Shown piece after piece: positions 16,584-24,894 of a stretch of 64,000 bases of DNA. Numbering within the stretch: position 1 is the stretch's first letter; the number at the start of each line of letters is the position of its first letter. Under the pieces are notes generated by a model. It was not told the origin of the DNA. It worked only from the letters and a program-made list of their open reading frames with translations, and did not search any database. Source of the DNA: Thermodesulforhabdaceae bacterium (GTDB lineage Bacteria; Desulfobacterota; Syntrophobacteria; Syntrophobacterales; Thermodesulforhabdaceae); contig JBBFKT010000010.1 of NCBI GenBank assembly GCA_037482015.1, forward strand, positions 1 to 64,000, in the 5' to 3' direction. The position numbers and the translations under genes were made by a program.

Positions 16584-17441
16584 CTACAGCAGTTCCTTCA
16601 TATATTGAATCTGATAATAAGGATCCTGCCCAGGATTGTATTTTACCACAGTATAAACCACCACTCTACGGTTACCCCCACAATCTGCTCCTGCTACAAT
16701 TCTGTAAAGCCCCCCCGGTTTCCACACCTGCTCTTCCGCCTTTTTGTCCTTCGCTTCTTCGGTTTCCGCTTCCAGGCCTTTTTTGCTACCATATACCGTG
16801 AATAAAGAAAAGAAGGATGTTTGGGATGGCAAGAAGGATGTTTCACTTCCCCTTGGGCCCCAAAATATTTTCCAGGACATGCCTGGCACTAGGAGAACGG
16901 TTTCTATGGCAGTAAGATGTTTGTTGTATGGTAAATACCCGAGCCCGGCTTTCTCATAGAAGTCTTTTTCCGCCCCTTGATCTCGCTTGTAATCGTCAGG
17001 ATCTATAAAATCAAGAATCCTATCGGCAAGTTGAGATACCGAAAGGGATGAAAAATTTTCTATTTTAAGATGCTCTTGAAATATTTTTACCAGATCCTCT
17101 GACGAAACCACATTTATGTTTACCTTGTTTAGTTCATCCTCTGCTCTTACTAGCACTCTGCATCGGTCATATTTTATGACGTGGACAGTGCCGTCAGGTT
17201 TCCAAGGTTCTACATTCTTGGAGTCGAGAGCCATTTCGGGAGTAGAAGCAGGCATACGGGCAATTACTTCATATATTCCCCCAACGGCTGCGTAAAAACC
17301 GATGGTTTTCAAAGCAGAATTGGCACTGTCAGCGAAACGATAGCGAAATAAAAGAGCGGCATTTAGAGAAAGCCATAGCACTAAAGCACATATCCAGAGA
17401 CAGGCTATAATGATAATCCCTTTGTTATTTCTCGAGACCAT
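16584..17441 (-). CDS. gspK: Type II secretion minor pseudopilin GspK
   Basis: GspK caps the pseudopilus tip with GspI and GspJ. The 285-residue protein starts with a short basic leader and a hydrophobic helix (NKGIIIIACLWICALVLWLSL). It lacks the Glu at position +5 found in other pseudopilins, as is normal for GspK. The large globular region contains DELNKVNINVVSSEDL and DRILDFIDPDD, characteristic of the GspK helical insert. The gene abuts gspL and shares one base with gspJ, so translation is likely coupled. Confidence 0.85.
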   Translation of the reverse strand: MVSRNNKGIIIIACLWICALVLWLSLNAALLFRYRFADSANSALKTIGFYAAVGGIYEVIARMPASTPEMALDSKNVEPWKPDGTVHVIKYDRCRVLVRAEDELNKVNINVVSSEDLVKIFQEHLKIENFSSLSVSQLADRILDFIDPDDYKRDQGAEKDFYEKAGLGYLPYNKHLTAIETVLLVPGMSWKIFWGPRGSETSFLPSQTSFFSLFTVYGSKKGLEAETEEAKDKKAEEQVWKPGGLYRIVAGADCGGNRRVVVYTVVKYNPGQDPYYQIQYMKELL

Positions 17442-18142
17442 TATTTCTTTCCAGATTTAGTTGGTGTTTGATGGGTGGATGCTGGGCTAAGGTTTCCAAA
17501 AAGGTTGGGGTAGGAACTTCTAACTAGCATTTTTTCGCCTTCAGATGTTTGCACTTCCACTAGAATTTTGAATGGTATCGAGCCTGGTTTATCCCACTTT
17601 TCCAAAGCCTGTCCATCTATCTGCTCAAAATATTTAAGATTAAAAGCTCTTACTGAAGGAATGGTTATCAGAGCTTCAGCATTTTCCTGCATGGCTATGA
17701 AATCATCTATCAGGGTTGAACCTTCAGGAATATTCCCGGGAATAATCACCTGACGATAAGTAAGGGTCTGCTTTTCCTCATCAAAACGGTAGTGAACCAT
17801 GACCGGACAGTTCATGGAGCGTCCAATGGGAGAAAAGTTTGTAGCAAAGAAGATTTCATTCTTCTTTCCCAGGAAAAGCGGTGCATTGCCTCCACGATAG
17901 GGTAAAGGTGACTGATTCAGGAAAATGATCTGAGTAGAAAAAAGTTCCATAAGATCATCAAGTTCGTTTTTAAGTGGCTTTTTTGACTGTTCCCAGGTCC
18001 GCACCGATAACGAAAGGGCGACAGATAGAATTCCCATAACCATTGCTCCAACGGTGATAGCTATAACAACTTCCATAAGAGTAAAACCTTTAGGGAGTCT
18101 GAGCTTTTTCGCTGACAATAATGCTAAAAGCAAGTGTTTCAC
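17441..18142 (-). CDS. gspJ: Type II secretion minor pseudopilin GspJ
   Basis: The 233-residue product has a basic leader and a prepilin peptidase site G/FTLMEVVIA, followed by the hydrophobic pilin helix and a beta-rich domain containing TLTYRQVIIPGN. GspJ sits in the pseudopilus tip complex with GspI and GspK. The start at 18142 overlaps the end of gspI by 53 bases. No later start codon precedes the cleavage site, so the overlap appears real. The Pro/Thr/Lys-rich C-terminus is unstructured. Confidence 0.82.
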   Translation of the reverse strand: MKHLLLALLSAKKLRLPKGFTLMEVVIAITVGAMVMGILSVALSLSVRTWEQSKKPLKNELDDLMELFSTQIIFLNQSPLPYRGGNAPLFLGKKNEIFFATNFSPIGRSMNCPVMVHYRFDEEKQTLTYRQVIIPGNIPEGSTLIDDFIAMQENAEALITIPSVRAFNLKYFEQIDGQALEKWDKPGSIPFKILVEVQTSEGEKMLVRSSYPNLFGNLSPASTHQTPTKSGKK

Positions 18143-18482
18143 CTCCGTAGTGAAGAGTGATTCTATATAGTTTGGCAGTTACTGCAGGATCTTCTACTGG
18201 TTGGACTTCAACCGAGACAGAGGGTTCACCGGGAAAGTCTTTAAGGATTATAGGAGTCGTAAGAGCTTTGCTAGGATCTCGTATGATTTCCTGAGCAGCA
18301 GCATCCAGAATAGGGGAAGCAGTTCTAATTCTGTCCATGTGCCGAACGTTTTTCATTGAAACGCCAACTAAAGCCATAGCACTTCCAATAAGGATCGTGG
18401 CAATGAGAAGCGACACAAGCACTTCAATCAGGGTAAAACCCTGGGAGCTAAGTGAACTAACCCGCTTAATCCTGGATTTCAT
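18090..18482 (-). CDS. gspI: Type II secretion minor pseudopilin GspI
   Basis: This 130-residue pseudopilin has the cleavage motif QG/FTLIEVLVSLLIA and a short soluble domain typical of GspI in length and position. It works at the pseudopilus tip with GspJ and GspK. Its start overlaps the end of gspH by 17 bases and its end overlaps gspJ by 53 bases. The H-I-J-K order is the usual one and supports the assignment more than the weakly conserved soluble part does. Confidence 0.82.
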   Translation of the reverse strand: MKSRIKRVSSLSSQGFTLIEVLVSLLIATILIGSAMALVGVSMKNVRHMDRIRTASPILDAAAQEIIRDPSKALTTPIILKDFPGEPSVSVEVQPVEDPAVTAKLYRITLHYGGETLAFSIIVSEKAQTP

Positions 18483-18930
18483 ACCAGTAAATGGATCCTG
18501 AAATGGGATTCAGTTCAATAAAAATTCTTCTTGAACCGTCAAAGACGACCTCCAGCTTGTGAGCTGAAGATGTGCCATCCGGGAAAAAGGTCAGATAATA
18601 TCCATCTCCAGTTTCTGTGAGTCCCTGTCCGTATATATCCACATTCCTGGGGATTTCCACCAATTCGGGTTTAAGTATTAACTGGCGGTTTTCGCCATCA
18701 AGCCAGATCACAGTTGGGTATCCAGATACCATGGCTCTGGTTCTAGCGCGTTCCAAAAGGCTCTGAACCGTTATGACAAATTCTCGTTCCTGCATCTGAC
18801 GGCTACCCACAACTATTTTGGGAGCGACTATAGCAATGGCGAGAGAGATAATCAAAAGCACAACAATCAATTCAACGAAGGTGAAGGCTTTTTGATCTCG
18901 CGAAGTCCTGGCAAAACTATTTATCATCAC
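18466..18930 (-). CDS. gspH: Type II secretion pseudopilin GspH-like
   Basis: The 154-residue product has a leader, a type IV pilin motif (AFTFVELIVVLLIISLAIAIVAPKI) and a soluble domain with FVITVQSLLERARTRAMVSGYPT, as in GspH/FimT. The residue before the cleavage site is Ala rather than Gly (KA/FTFVE), which is unusual because prepilin peptidase prefers Gly at -1. It holds the place between gspF and gspI where gspG is normally followed by gspH. It is not GspG: it lacks the PxDPWG-type C-terminus expected there. Confidence 0.8.
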   Translation of the reverse strand: MMINSFARTSRDQKAFTFVELIVVLLIISLAIAIVAPKIVVGSRQMQEREFVITVQSLLERARTRAMVSGYPTVIWLDGENRQLILKPELVEIPRNVDIYGQGLTETGDGYYLTFFPDGTSSAHKLEVVFDGSRRIFIELNPISGSIYWYEIQD

Positions 18931-18938
18931 AAATAATC

Positions 18939-20129
18939 CTAGAACTTTATGTCGCTCACACTAACAATAGCAGAAAACATGCTTAACACCATCGCTCCAA
19001 TAACCAAACCTGTCCCGATAATGACCGCCGGCTCCAATAAAGTTATGAGTCGGCGAAGGATTTTTTCTGTCTCTTGTTCAAAGTATGAACCTAAAGCCAG
19101 GAGCGTTTCCCCCAGCTCCCCCTTTTCTTCACCTACTCGTAGCATGGGAGCAATGCGTGAAGGAAAGATCTCTTTACCAGCAAAGACGCTACTTACGGGT
19201 TTTCCGGCTTTTACGTTATCGTAAAGCGGGGATAGTTCGGTCTTGATGACTGCATTTTCAACCACGTTGCGAGCCAGAGCGATTGCTCTCAGAAGAGGAA
19301 CTCCTGCTCGCACCATTGTGCCCATAGCAAGAAAGAATCGGGACAAATTGGTGTAAAGTAGCAATCGTTTTATAAGAGGAATTTTCATGAGCAATCCATC
19401 AAGCTGTTTTCTTCCTTCAACGCTTAGATGAAGGCTTCTTACGGCAAAGAATAAGCCAATTAGCGCTATGGGTATAATCCATCCGTAGTGTTCCAGCATT
19501 GTCCCGGCCTTTAGAAGAACTCTGGTTACAAATGGCACGCCCTGCTGAAGATCTTCGAAGATCCTAGCAAATCTCGGAATTACATACACAAGGAGCACCA
19601 CCATAGAAAGGAAGCTCATGCTGAGAAGTAGCAAAGGGTATATAGATGCCGAGAGAAGACTCTGTTTGAAAGCTCTTCTTCGTTCTAAATATTCGCCAAG
19701 TCGGCGAAGGACGGCTTCGAGCGCTCCACTTGCTTCGCCTGCTCTTACCATATGTCCGACCAGCGACCCGAAGACATCCTCCTGACTTTCTACAGCATCG
19801 GAGAGAGGCTTTCCTTCCTGGACATTTCGACCAATATCCACAAGGATTCTCTTGAATTCTTGATTATGTTCCTGGCCAGCCAGCAAATTTAAGCTACGAT
19901 CAATTGGAAGTCCTGCCGCAAGTAGATCAGCAAGGTCTCTACAGAATCCTATGATTACTTCATCGGGAATTCTACGGCGGGTTCTGCCTCTACCGACAGG
20001 TTCTATCTTTGTCGGATAAAGCCGGTTACTACGGAGCTTTTTAGCCGCTTCTTCTGCCGTTGATGCTTCTATAATTCCCTTTGCAGTTACACCCGACGAA
20101 TCAATGGCTCTATAGGCAAAAAATCCCAT
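18939..20129 (-). CDS. gspF: Type II secretion inner-membrane platform protein GspF
   Basis: GspF is the polytopic platform protein of type II secretion. The 396-residue product starts with FAYRAIDSSGVTAKGIIEA, then has two repeated T2SSF domains (LADLLAAGLPIDRSLNLLA and LSRFFLAMGTMVRAGVPLLRAI) and ends with hydrophobic spans. The AxGxxxxxL-type helical signatures and length match GspF and PilC. It lies 20 bases after gspE. The T2SS context favours GspF over PilC. Confidence 0.9.
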   Translation of the reverse strand: MGFFAYRAIDSSGVTAKGIIEASTAEEAAKKLRSNRLYPTKIEPVGRGRTRRRIPDEVIIGFCRDLADLLAAGLPIDRSLNLLAGQEHNQEFKRILVDIGRNVQEGKPLSDAVESQEDVFGSLVGHMVRAGEASGALEAVLRRLGEYLERRRAFKQSLLSASIYPLLLLSMSFLSMVVLLVYVIPRFARIFEDLQQGVPFVTRVLLKAGTMLEHYGWIIPIALIGLFFAVRSLHLSVEGRKQLDGLLMKIPLIKRLLLYTNLSRFFLAMGTMVRAGVPLLRAIALARNVVENAVIKTELSPLYDNVKAGKPVSSVFAGKEIFPSRIAPMLRVGEEKGELGETLLALGSYFEQETEKILRRLITLLEPAVIIGTGLVIGAMVLSMFSAIVSVSDIKF

Positions 20130-20149
20130 AGCTCTTTTTCTAACGCTCC

Positions 20150-21856
20150 CTAAAACAGACTTGTAACTCTAAGCACCTCTGATATGGTTGTTACACCATC
20201 AAGAACCTTTTGAAATCCGTGAAATATCAAAGGATGGTATCCGTATTTTCTAGCAAGTTTTGCAAGCTGAGTAGCTTCCTGACCCGCCACAATTGCGGAT
20301 CGTATTTCATCTTTTATGGGAAAGAGTTCGTAAATGCCTTCTCGTCCGCGAAATCCCGTAAAGCCGCATTCTTTGCATCCGACGTGACGCCAGAGAGTAA
20401 TATCTTCTGAAAGGTTTTCAGTCCATTTGCTTAACGCTTGTATGTCTTCCCTGCTGGCTTTATAGGGCTGTTTACAGTATGGACAAAGCACTCTTACCAA
20501 TCTCTGAGCCATCACGGCAAGTAGAGAATCTGCTATCAGGAAGGATTCAATCCCTAAATCTCGAAGTCTTGTGATAGCTCCTGGAGCATCATTTGTGTGA
20601 AGAGTTGAAAAAACAAGGTGTCCCGTAAGAGCCGACTCGATAGCAATATCTGCCGTTTCATGATCTCGAATTTCCCCGATTAGCAACACATCTGGGTCCT
20701 GACGCACGAGAGATCTAAGAGCATTTGCAAAGGTTAGGTTTATCTGCGGCTTAACCTGGATCTGATTAATGCCGTCTATCTGGTATTCCACCGGGTCTTC
20801 AACGGTTATAATCTTTTTCGTAGATTTGTTCAGTCTTCTGAGCACAGCGTAAAGAGTGGTGGTTTTTCCAGATCCTGTGGGACCTGTTACTAAAATCATT
20901 CCGAAAGGACGTTCTATGAGTTCATATATTACATCCAGATGTTCTTTAGCCATGCCAAGGCGTTCAAGGTCATATTCAACGGCTTCTTGAGAAAGAAGCC
21001 TTAAAACCACACTTTCACCGTAAATGGTTGGAGCTGTGGAGACTCGAATGTCCACATCTCTGTAACCAAATCTTAATTTGATTCGCCCATCCTGGGGAAG
21101 CCTTCTTTCGGCGATATCCATATTTGCCATGAGCTTAAGGCGACTAATTATAGCCGGTTGCATGTTTTTAGGGGGTGAGTCCAGTTCGTATAAAACGCCG
21201 TCTATACGGCATCTTACCTTGAATGCCTTTTCGGTCGGTTCAAAATGAATATCCGATGCGCGCATATCAAGAGCTCTCGTAATGAGAACATTTACAAGCC
21301 TCACTACGGGTGCTTCCTGAGCCATCCCGCGGAGCCGTTCCAGATCGTCTTCATAAAGCTCAATCGAATCGCCGACTGTTCCTTCAAGGATTTTTCTTTC
21401 TCCGGATTCGGTCATTTCTGATCCGTAAAGGCGATCTATTGCTGTTCTTATTTCATCCCGATGCCCTAGATAATACCGAACGGGAATGTCGGCGAAATAT
21501 CGTTCGAGTACTTCGAGTGGAGCGAGATCCCAGGGGTCGTTCATAATTATGGCTACGCTAGAATCATCATATGAAAGAGGAATTACTGAGTGATAACGAA
21601 GAAAATCAACCGAGATGCCGTCAAAAAGCACAGGTCGTTCGGGATACTCACTGCTTTTAAGAACCTTAAGTCCGTATGCATCTGACAGCATCGATAAAAC
21701 TGTTTCTTCGTCTCTAATTCCAACTCTTTCTAATGCATCCATAAGAGGCATATTGAAATGGAAAAGATAGGTTGATAGGGTATTGATGGTTTCTTCTGAA
21801 AGCCCGAATTTTTTACCAATTATTTGTGCAATATCTTCCATGTATGTAGCTTCCAT
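20150..21856 (-). CDS. gspE: Type II secretion ATPase GspE
   Basis: GspE hydrolyses ATP to drive pseudopilus assembly. The 568-residue protein has an N-terminal MshEN-type domain, the T2SSE core with Walker A GPTGSGKTTTLYA, the aspartate box (ITVEDPVEYQ), Walker B region DPDVLLIGEIRD, the histidine box TGHLVFSTLHTNDA, and a zinc-binding tetracysteine CPYC...CKEC near residues 472-505. All hallmarks are intact. ATG 21856 follows TAGGAG; a second ATG at 21841 is possible. It opens the gsp genes and lies 24 bases after the unrecognised 390-residue gene. Confidence 0.92.
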   Translation of the reverse strand: MEATYMEDIAQIIGKKFGLSEETINTLSTYLFHFNMPLMDALERVGIRDEETVLSMLSDAYGLKVLKSSEYPERPVLFDGISVDFLRYHSVIPLSYDDSSVAIIMNDPWDLAPLEVLERYFADIPVRYYLGHRDEIRTAIDRLYGSEMTESGERKILEGTVGDSIELYEDDLERLRGMAQEAPVVRLVNVLITRALDMRASDIHFEPTEKAFKVRCRIDGVLYELDSPPKNMQPAIISRLKLMANMDIAERRLPQDGRIKLRFGYRDVDIRVSTAPTIYGESVVLRLLSQEAVEYDLERLGMAKEHLDVIYELIERPFGMILVTGPTGSGKTTTLYAVLRRLNKSTKKIITVEDPVEYQIDGINQIQVKPQINLTFANALRSLVRQDPDVLLIGEIRDHETADIAIESALTGHLVFSTLHTNDAPGAITRLRDLGIESFLIADSLLAVMAQRLVRVLCPYCKQPYKASREDIQALSKWTENLSEDITLWRHVGCKECGFTGFRGREGIYELFPIKDEIRSAIVAGQEATQLAKLARKYGYHPLIFHGFQKVLDGVTTISEVLRVTSLF

Positions 21857-21880
21857 GCTTTTTGTTCTCCTAACCAGTGC

Positions 21881-23053
21881 CTAAAGATTTGGCACTTCTT
21901 CAAAAACAAGCATAGGTAAAGATTCTGCTTGAGGAAGCCCCTGAGTCTCCATTAGAAATCGATAGCCTGAATCGTCCAGAATTTGCCACGCTTTCAGGAT
22001 GTCAAAGGTTGGGTGGAATATAACCGATAATTTGAACCTGGATGGGATTGACGGTTTGTCATATGCGACGACTTGATTAAAAATACTGTTTATTCTGGAT
22101 GCCACATCAATGATCAGTGACTTATGTTCCTGGGGTTGATCAATATAATCCTGCAGAGCCGTCCACAATTCGACAATGTGGCTTCCTACAGAACTGCTGA
22201 TTTCAGCATATCTTTTGTCTCTTATGCCTTCAAAAATATTAGGAACATCCACAAGGGTTATAATTTCTGGAAACCAGGTAAAACCGCCGCGCTCTTCCTT
22301 TGTTCTGACCGGATCTATCAATTCTTCTGCTACATCCCTGGATATGCAAAGCAGTATGGGAAGTTGCTTTCCGAGCTTTGTAATTCTTCCTTCGTCAATG
22401 TGACATCGACGGACATAAAAAGAGAGATTGGCAAAATACATTCTTAGCCATTGAACTGTGCGCATTCTGGTGAGATAGCCAAAGTAACTTCTTCTGGGAA
22501 GTTCTTCAGCGGCAATGCGAACAGCCTCCTCCACATCTTCAAAATCTTCATCGCTTTCCAAGCCAAGAGATGCCCTGAATTGATCCTCAAGATCTTTTAC
22601 CTTGAAAAGATCATTATCTACTTCAATGTCTTTTTCATCGAGATCTCGAGCTAGTTCCAAAAAGATTATTGACTCGACAATAAAGTTCCACCCAGGATCT
22701 GAAGATCCTGTTTCATAGCCTTTGAGGGCTGAACGTAAGCGAGTTCTTGTTTCAGCTAATTCTTCCTCAACTTTAGCAAGGGAAATTGTTTCCAGGATGT
22801 GTTTTTCTCCATGAATTCTGGCGAATTCCTGATATCCTTTGTAAATATTATGAAGAAGATCCATTTTGTGTTGGTCTAACGAAAGAGAATGAACTGAAAT
22901 CATGCCTTTGTCCCAGGGAGGACAGTAGGGGGGCCTGATAAAACCGAGCACCTGCATAGAAGGAAGAGTTAGTTCAAGAAAGCGGTAGTAAGAATCAGGC
23001 AAGTGAGAAAAGGGGAATAGAAAAACCTGTTCCAGCAGAGTTTTTTTCGCCAT
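21881..23053 (-). CDS. Unrecognised 390-residue cytoplasmic protein
   Basis: I do not recognise this family. The product has no signal peptide or membrane span. It begins with FPFSHLPDSYYRFLELTLPSMQVLGFIRPPYCP and is rich in aromatic and acidic residues, with likely helical segments (LAETRTRLRSALKGY, DIEVDNDLFKVKDLEDQF). It is flanked by mqnD three bases upstream and gspE 24 bases downstream on the same strand, so all may share a transcript. It could belong to either pathway or to neither. Confidence 0.7.
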   Translation of the reverse strand: MAKKTLLEQVFLFPFSHLPDSYYRFLELTLPSMQVLGFIRPPYCPPWDKGMISVHSLSLDQHKMDLLHNIYKGYQEFARIHGEKHILETISLAKVEEELAETRTRLRSALKGYETGSSDPGWNFIVESIIFLELARDLDEKDIEVDNDLFKVKDLEDQFRASLGLESDEDFEDVEEAVRIAAEELPRRSYFGYLTRMRTVQWLRMYFANLSFYVRRCHIDEGRITKLGKQLPILLCISRDVAEELIDPVRTKEERGGFTWFPEIITLVDVPNIFEGIRDKRYAEISSSVGSHIVELWTALQDYIDQPQEHKSLIIDVASRINSIFNQVVAYDKPSIPSRFKLSVIFHPTFDILKAWQILDDSGYRFLMETQGLPQAESLPMLVFEEVPNL

Positions 23054-23056
23054 GTC

Positions 23057-23929
23057 TTACACCTCACAGTGTCTGTTATCAATTCTTGTTTCATCCCAGA
23101 AAAGCGTTGTAGGCTTGCGAATCTTTTTGTTCTTTGTCGCTTCTTCAACAAAGCGATAAACAGCTCGCCTCCCGATGATCCCGAGATCTTCCGAGAATTC
23201 ATTTACAAAAGCGTCTATGTGTTTATCAACAATATCTTTTCCCATTTCGCTCGCGTATTTTTCTATAAAATGATAAACTTCGCTTCTGTGAGATCTGGCA
23301 TATAAAATGCTGTTTCTCAGAGCTTCGTTGATTAATTGACCATAGCCTTTGGTTAATAACGTCCGCTTGATAGCAATAATGCCCAGAGGTAAAGGAACTT
23401 CAAAGGTTTTATTCCATAGCTCTCCAAGGTCTAAAATTTTTACCAGCCCGTAGGACTGATATGTCCATCGGCCTTCGTGGATAACTACACCAGCATTCAC
23501 AAAGCCATCTCTAACGGCAGGCATAATGTCGCTAAAGAGCATCTCATGTCTGGGCCCTTCATGCAAATTAAAAATGTCCAGGAGCATAGCGGCTGTTGTG
23601 CCTTTTCCGGGAATAGCTATCGATGTATGGCGAAATTCTTCCATGGATAGCGGTTGCTTTGATACAACAATTGGCCCATCCTTCCAGGTTAATGCTCCTC
23701 CAGATGTAAGTATGGCGTATTCGTGAGATAGATTAGGGTAAGATGCTACGGATGTTTTCACCACATCGAGCCTTTTATCCTGTGCCATCCTGTTAAGTTG
23801 CTCAACGTCTGCAATGACATATTCTATATTAAAGGGCAAATCCGAAATCTTTCCATTTACAAGATCGCAAAATATAAAAGTATCATTAGGGCAGGGCGAG
23901 AAACCTATGGCTAGCTTGGTTTTCATCAT
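23057..23929 (-). CDS. mqnD: 1,4-dihydroxy-6-naphthoate synthase MqnD
   Basis: MqnD turns cyclic dehypoxanthine futalosine into 1,4-dihydroxy-6-naphthoate in the futalosine route to menaquinone. The 290-residue protein has the family opening LAIGFSPCPNDTFIF, the KTSVASYP segment and a GPIVVSKQPLSMEEF region in a periplasmic-binding-protein-like fold. ATG 23929 follows AGGAG at good spacing; a second ATG is in the next codon. mqnB lies upstream, and no other mqn gene is in the window. The pathway fits the quinone-dependent Qmo and Nuo complexes. Confidence 0.92.
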   Translation of the reverse strand: MMKTKLAIGFSPCPNDTFIFCDLVNGKISDLPFNIEYVIADVEQLNRMAQDKRLDVVKTSVASYPNLSHEYAILTSGGALTWKDGPIVVSKQPLSMEEFRHTSIAIPGKGTTAAMLLDIFNLHEGPRHEMLFSDIMPAVRDGFVNAGVVIHEGRWTYQSYGLVKILDLGELWNKTFEVPLPLGIIAIKRTLLTKGYGQLINEALRNSILYARSHRSEVYHFIEKYASEMGKDIVDKHIDAFVNEFSEDLGIIGRRAVYRFVEEATKNKKIRKPTTLFWDETRIDNRHCEV

Positions 23930-23978
23930 ATCACTCCTTAAATTTCAGTTTCGCTAGATGTTCTCATGGATTTCTCGG

Positions 23979-24800
23979 TTATTCAAGACCATCATCAGTC
24001 AAACCGCTTTGAAGGATTTTTATTACGCAACTACATGCGTTAGAGATAGCTCTATCCATCTGCCACAGTGACTTGTCTCTCTCACCGACTCTGTTGCTTA
24101 CGCCTCTAATGGCGACAATAGGAATTCCCATTCTTAGCGCAGCCAGAGCAATAGCCGAAACTTCCATTTCCTCAATCCAGGCTCCATAGGTTTTTTGACG
24201 AAATAAAGCAACTTCTGGCGACCCGCTTGCAAGCCCCACAGAGCAACTTGATCCATACCAAACCCTGAAAGCCCTAGCTGGTTCTTCCCTTAGATCTAGA
24301 CGCTCTGTTTTGTCCTGAAGAACTCTTTCCTGGTAATGAATCCCAGATGGAAGCAATTTTACTACTTTTTCAAATTTAAGAGCGATTCTGCCGTAAAGGG
24401 CGTCATCTATAGATTCCAGCGGTGAGATGCCGATAGCGTCGTAAGATGACATATAATCTTTTTCGTGCCAGACTCCTTCATCTCCCATTATACATTCTGT
24501 AACAATCACTACATCCCCTATCGAGACAGGGGTAGAGTCATAACAGCCTGCGATACCAACGTTTATAATAATTTCAGGATAATCGGATTTTTCAGCTAAT
24601 GCGCCAACAGTAAAGGAAGCATTTGCTTTTCCAATGCCCGTCGTAGCAAGTAATATAATCCTTCCTTTGGAACACTCCAGCTTCCACAGTTGCTGGCCAT
24701 GAAAAGGATAAACTTCTCCTTGCTTGCTTTCTATTAAAGGCTTCAGTTCACTTTTAATGCTAGCCAGCACCCACGCAAAAGGTTTTAACTTGCTATTCAT
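23979..24800 (-). CDS. mqnB: Futalosine hydrolase MqnB
   Basis: MqnB removes hypoxanthine from futalosine in menaquinone synthesis. The 273-residue product is a nucleoside-phosphorylase-fold protein: LLATTGIGKANASFTVGAL, INVGIAGCYDSTPVSIGDVVIV and a WIEEMEVSAIALAALR segment containing the substrate-binding Glu. A 5'-methylthioadenosine nucleosidase is the nearest alternative, but the adjacent mqnD supports MqnB. It is divergent from ispH across a 94-base promoter gap. Confidence 0.88.
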   Translation of the reverse strand: MNSKLKPFAWVLASIKSELKPLIESKQGEVYPFHGQQLWKLECSKGRIILLATTGIGKANASFTVGALAEKSDYPEIIINVGIAGCYDSTPVSIGDVVIVTECIMGDEGVWHEKDYMSSYDAIGISPLESIDDALYGRIALKFEKVVKLLPSGIHYQERVLQDKTERLDLREEPARAFRVWYGSSCSVGLASGSPEVALFRQKTYGAWIEEMEVSAIALAALRMGIPIVAIRGVSNRVGERDKSLWQMDRAISNACSCVIKILQSGLTDDGLE

Positions 24801-24839
24801 TTCGCTCTACGTTTAAAAAATGACCGTTAAAGCTTCTAA

Positions 24840-24868
24840 TCGGTTGCACATTCAAGCAAAGGTATAAA
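24840..24868 (+). promoter_or_regulatory. Possible ispH promoter
   Basis: A good -10 box, TATAAA (24863-24868), lies 27 bases before the GTG start. The -35 at 17-base spacing is TCGGTT, a poor match. The gap also has to hold the divergent mqnB promoter. Confidence 0.3.
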
Positions 24869-24894
24869 CTTTTTAGATCGTGAGGTAAAGACCG

